From: JBFLXR01 sp040757065
Lineage (GTDB): Bacteria; Pseudomonadota; Gammaproteobacteria; Burkholderiales; Gallionellaceae
Length of the DNA stretch: 64,000 nt
Assembly: GCA_040757065.1 (NCBI GenBank)
Contig: JBFLXR010000004.1
Span: 62,001 to 126,000, forward strand
Direction of reading: 5' to 3'
In this document: positions 63,326 to 64,000 of the stretch, one piece after another
Numbering within the stretch: position 1 is the first letter of the stretch
Layout: each line of letters opens with the position of its first letter
Program-made: the position numbers and the translations under genes
The notes under the pieces: generated by a model
What the model was told of the DNA's origin: nothing
Seen by the model: the letters and a program-made list of their open reading frames with translations, nothing else
The model's database searches: none

Positions 63326-63889
63326 ATGGGGAACGATATTGTCAGAATTGCCGAGGCGCTGGATTACGCTGCTGTTAAGCATGTTCATCAGCGACGCAAA
63401 GGCGAATTGGCCGAGCCGTATCTCAATCACGTCACTGAAGTGGCTCGCTTAATTGCGACCGCGACCGAAGGGAAAGATCCGAATCTGGTTATAGCAGCTT
63501 TGTTGCACGATACGATGGAAGACCAAGGTGTCGGCTACGATGAGTTGTGTCTGCGCTTTGGCGAAGATGTGGCAAACCTGGTGCAGGAGGTGACCGACGA
63601 TATGTCGATACCCAAGCCGGAGCGCAAGTTGTTGCAACAATTTAATGCCTCTCTTAAATCGCCGCGCGCCAAAATGCTACGCATCGCTGATAAAACTTCC
63701 AATCTGCACTCATTGCTGAATAGCCCGCCCAAGCACTGGGATATGGAGCGCAAGCGCGAGTATTTCGAATGGTCACGTCGGGTGGTAGAAGGCTGCCGAG
63801 GCGTCAATGCTGCTCTGGAGACGGTATTCGACGCGGCTTATCAGCGGCGCGGGGAGTTGGAAAGTTTTTCTTTGCAGAGGGCAGCGTAA
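63326..63889 (+). CDS. Small alarmone hydrolase (MESH1-like HD domain protein)
   Basis: This 187-residue protein is a stand-alone HD hydrolase of the RelA/SpoT type without synthetase, TGS or ACT domains. Residues matching the MESH1 active site fall at the same numbers: His35 (YLNH), His61 and Asp62 (LLHDTMED), Glu65, Asp66, Asp122 and Asn126 (ADKTSNL); RRKG precedes them. It should remove pyrophosphate from (p)ppGpp, or act on NADPH as metazoan MESH1 does. The ATG at 63326 follows TAGGAGAG. A TCGGT-TTAT-ACCGA palindrome lies about 30 bases upstream and could be an operator. Confidence 0.88.
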   Translation: MGNDIVRIAEALDYAAVKHVHQRRKGELAEPYLNHVTEVARLIATATEGKDPNLVIAALLHDTMEDQGVGYDELCLRFGEDVANLVQEVTDDMSIPKPERKLLQQFNASLKSPRAKMLRIADKTSNLHSLLNSPPKHWDMERKREYFEWSRRVVEGCRGVNAALETVFDAAYQRRGELESFSLQRAA

Positions 63890-63954
63890 AGTCGGGGCAT
63901 GGATTTATGGTAAACTTTGCCGGTCTTTCCCGAACTTAACGGTCTTGTTTTTGC

Positions 63955-64000
63955 ATGAAGAAAATCCTCATTACCGGCGGTGCCGGGTTTATCGGCTCGG
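63955..64000 (+). CDS. NAD-dependent sugar-nucleotide epimerase/dehydratase, N-terminal fragment
   Basis: Only 15 codons are in the window: MKKILITGGAGFIGS, the Rossmann GxxGxxG motif of extended short-chain dehydrogenases such as GalE, RmlB, WbpP or HldD. The specific enzyme cannot be told from this. The ATG at 63955 is 66 bases after the alarmone hydrolase stop. Confidence 0.75.
   Translation, partial: MKKILITGGAGFIGS

Noticed and set aside
1..64000. CRISPR arrays, insertion sequences, integrases, prophage, toxin-antitoxin or restriction genes
   Set aside because: No regularly spaced repeats, transposase, integrase or defence domains were recognised anywhere. The window looks like conserved chromosome.
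1..64000. tRNA and rRNA genes
   Set aside because: No cloverleaf with a GTTCRA-type T-arm or conserved rRNA stretch was recognised by eye; a tRNAscan run would settle it.

Overview
The window reads as a stretch of ordinary chromosome from a Gram-negative betaproteobacterium. The DNA is fairly G+C-rich (high fifties percent by eye) and almost fully coding. Gene order gives the strongest clue: rsmI / lpoA-yraN-gmhA-dolP, gshA-(apbE)-EIIA-HPr-EI, amgK-murU divergent from lptD-surA-pdxA-rsmA, and waaA-waaC are typical of beta/gammaproteobacteria. The combination resembles the Nitrosomonadales (for example Gallionellaceae). The lineage is an inference; no rRNA gene is present to confirm it. No tRNA, rRNA, CRISPR array, insertion sequence, prophage or defence island was seen.

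Layout. 1-2.4 kb (minus): Tim44-like partial gene, rluA, yjdM, ubiE and a DUF971 gene behind a clear sigma-70 promoter. 2.5-5.4 kb (plus): a small accessory group (EVE domain, cupin, TfoX C-terminal domain, ABM monooxygenase-like, VOC, WYL regulator). 5.4-8.5 kb (minus): rfaE2, a BON lipoprotein, gmhA, yraN and an LpoA-like activator, divergent from rsmI-wrbA-pyrC-DUF2288 (8.5-11.3 kb). 11.3-22.8 kb (minus): ppk1, yggX, argA, a DUF3857/transglutaminase/TPR protein, ptsI, ptsH, EIIA-Man, apbE and gshA. 22.9-27.3 kb (plus): YbiT-type ABC-F, murI, purU, an unknown membrane-anchored protein and a YbhB-like protein. 27.4-30.1 kb (minus): torF-glnK-amtB behind a sigma-54-type promoter with NtrC-like sites. 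30.4-43.0 kb (plus): FIST-PAS-GGDEF-EAL, ubiK, yifB, hemerythrin-GGDEF, metH, a tandem FKBP, DUF486, mpl and an unknown membrane protein. 43.0-47.2 kb (minus): ubiH-like, pepP, murU, amgK. 47.3-52.7 kb (plus): lptD, surA, pdxA, a 61-codon ORF, rsmA. 52.7-53.9 kb (minus): an acyltransferase. 54.1-58.7 kb (plus): thiD, thiE, hemL, engB, hemB. 58.7-60.9 kb (minus): waaA, waaC. 61.1-64 kb (plus): a NarL-type two-component pair, a small alarmone hydrolase, and the start of a sugar-nucleotide epimerase/dehydratase.

Functional links. LPS core and outer-membrane assembly (gmhA, rfaE2, waaA, waaC, lptD, surA, BON lipoprotein), peptidoglycan synthesis and recycling (murI, mpl, amgK, murU, LpoA-like), ubiquinone synthesis (ubiE, ubiH-like, ubiK) and haem synthesis (hemL, hemB) dominate. 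Signalling is also well represented: two c-di-GMP enzymes, PII/AmtB, a permease-less PTS branch, polyphosphate kinase and a stand-alone ppGpp-type hydrolase.

The most interesting unexplained signal is the 200-bp gap between engB and hemB. Read on the minus strand it folds into four consecutive hairpins: one has a GCGA tetraloop, three have C-rich anti-Shine-Dalgarno-like loops, and the last is followed by a T8 run like an intrinsic terminator. No minus-strand protein gene uses that terminator, so I propose a small RNA there. Other points worth checking are the sigma-54/NtrC architecture upstream of torF, the exact conservation of MESH1 catalytic positions in the small alarmone hydrolase, and the recent-looking tandem FKBP duplication.
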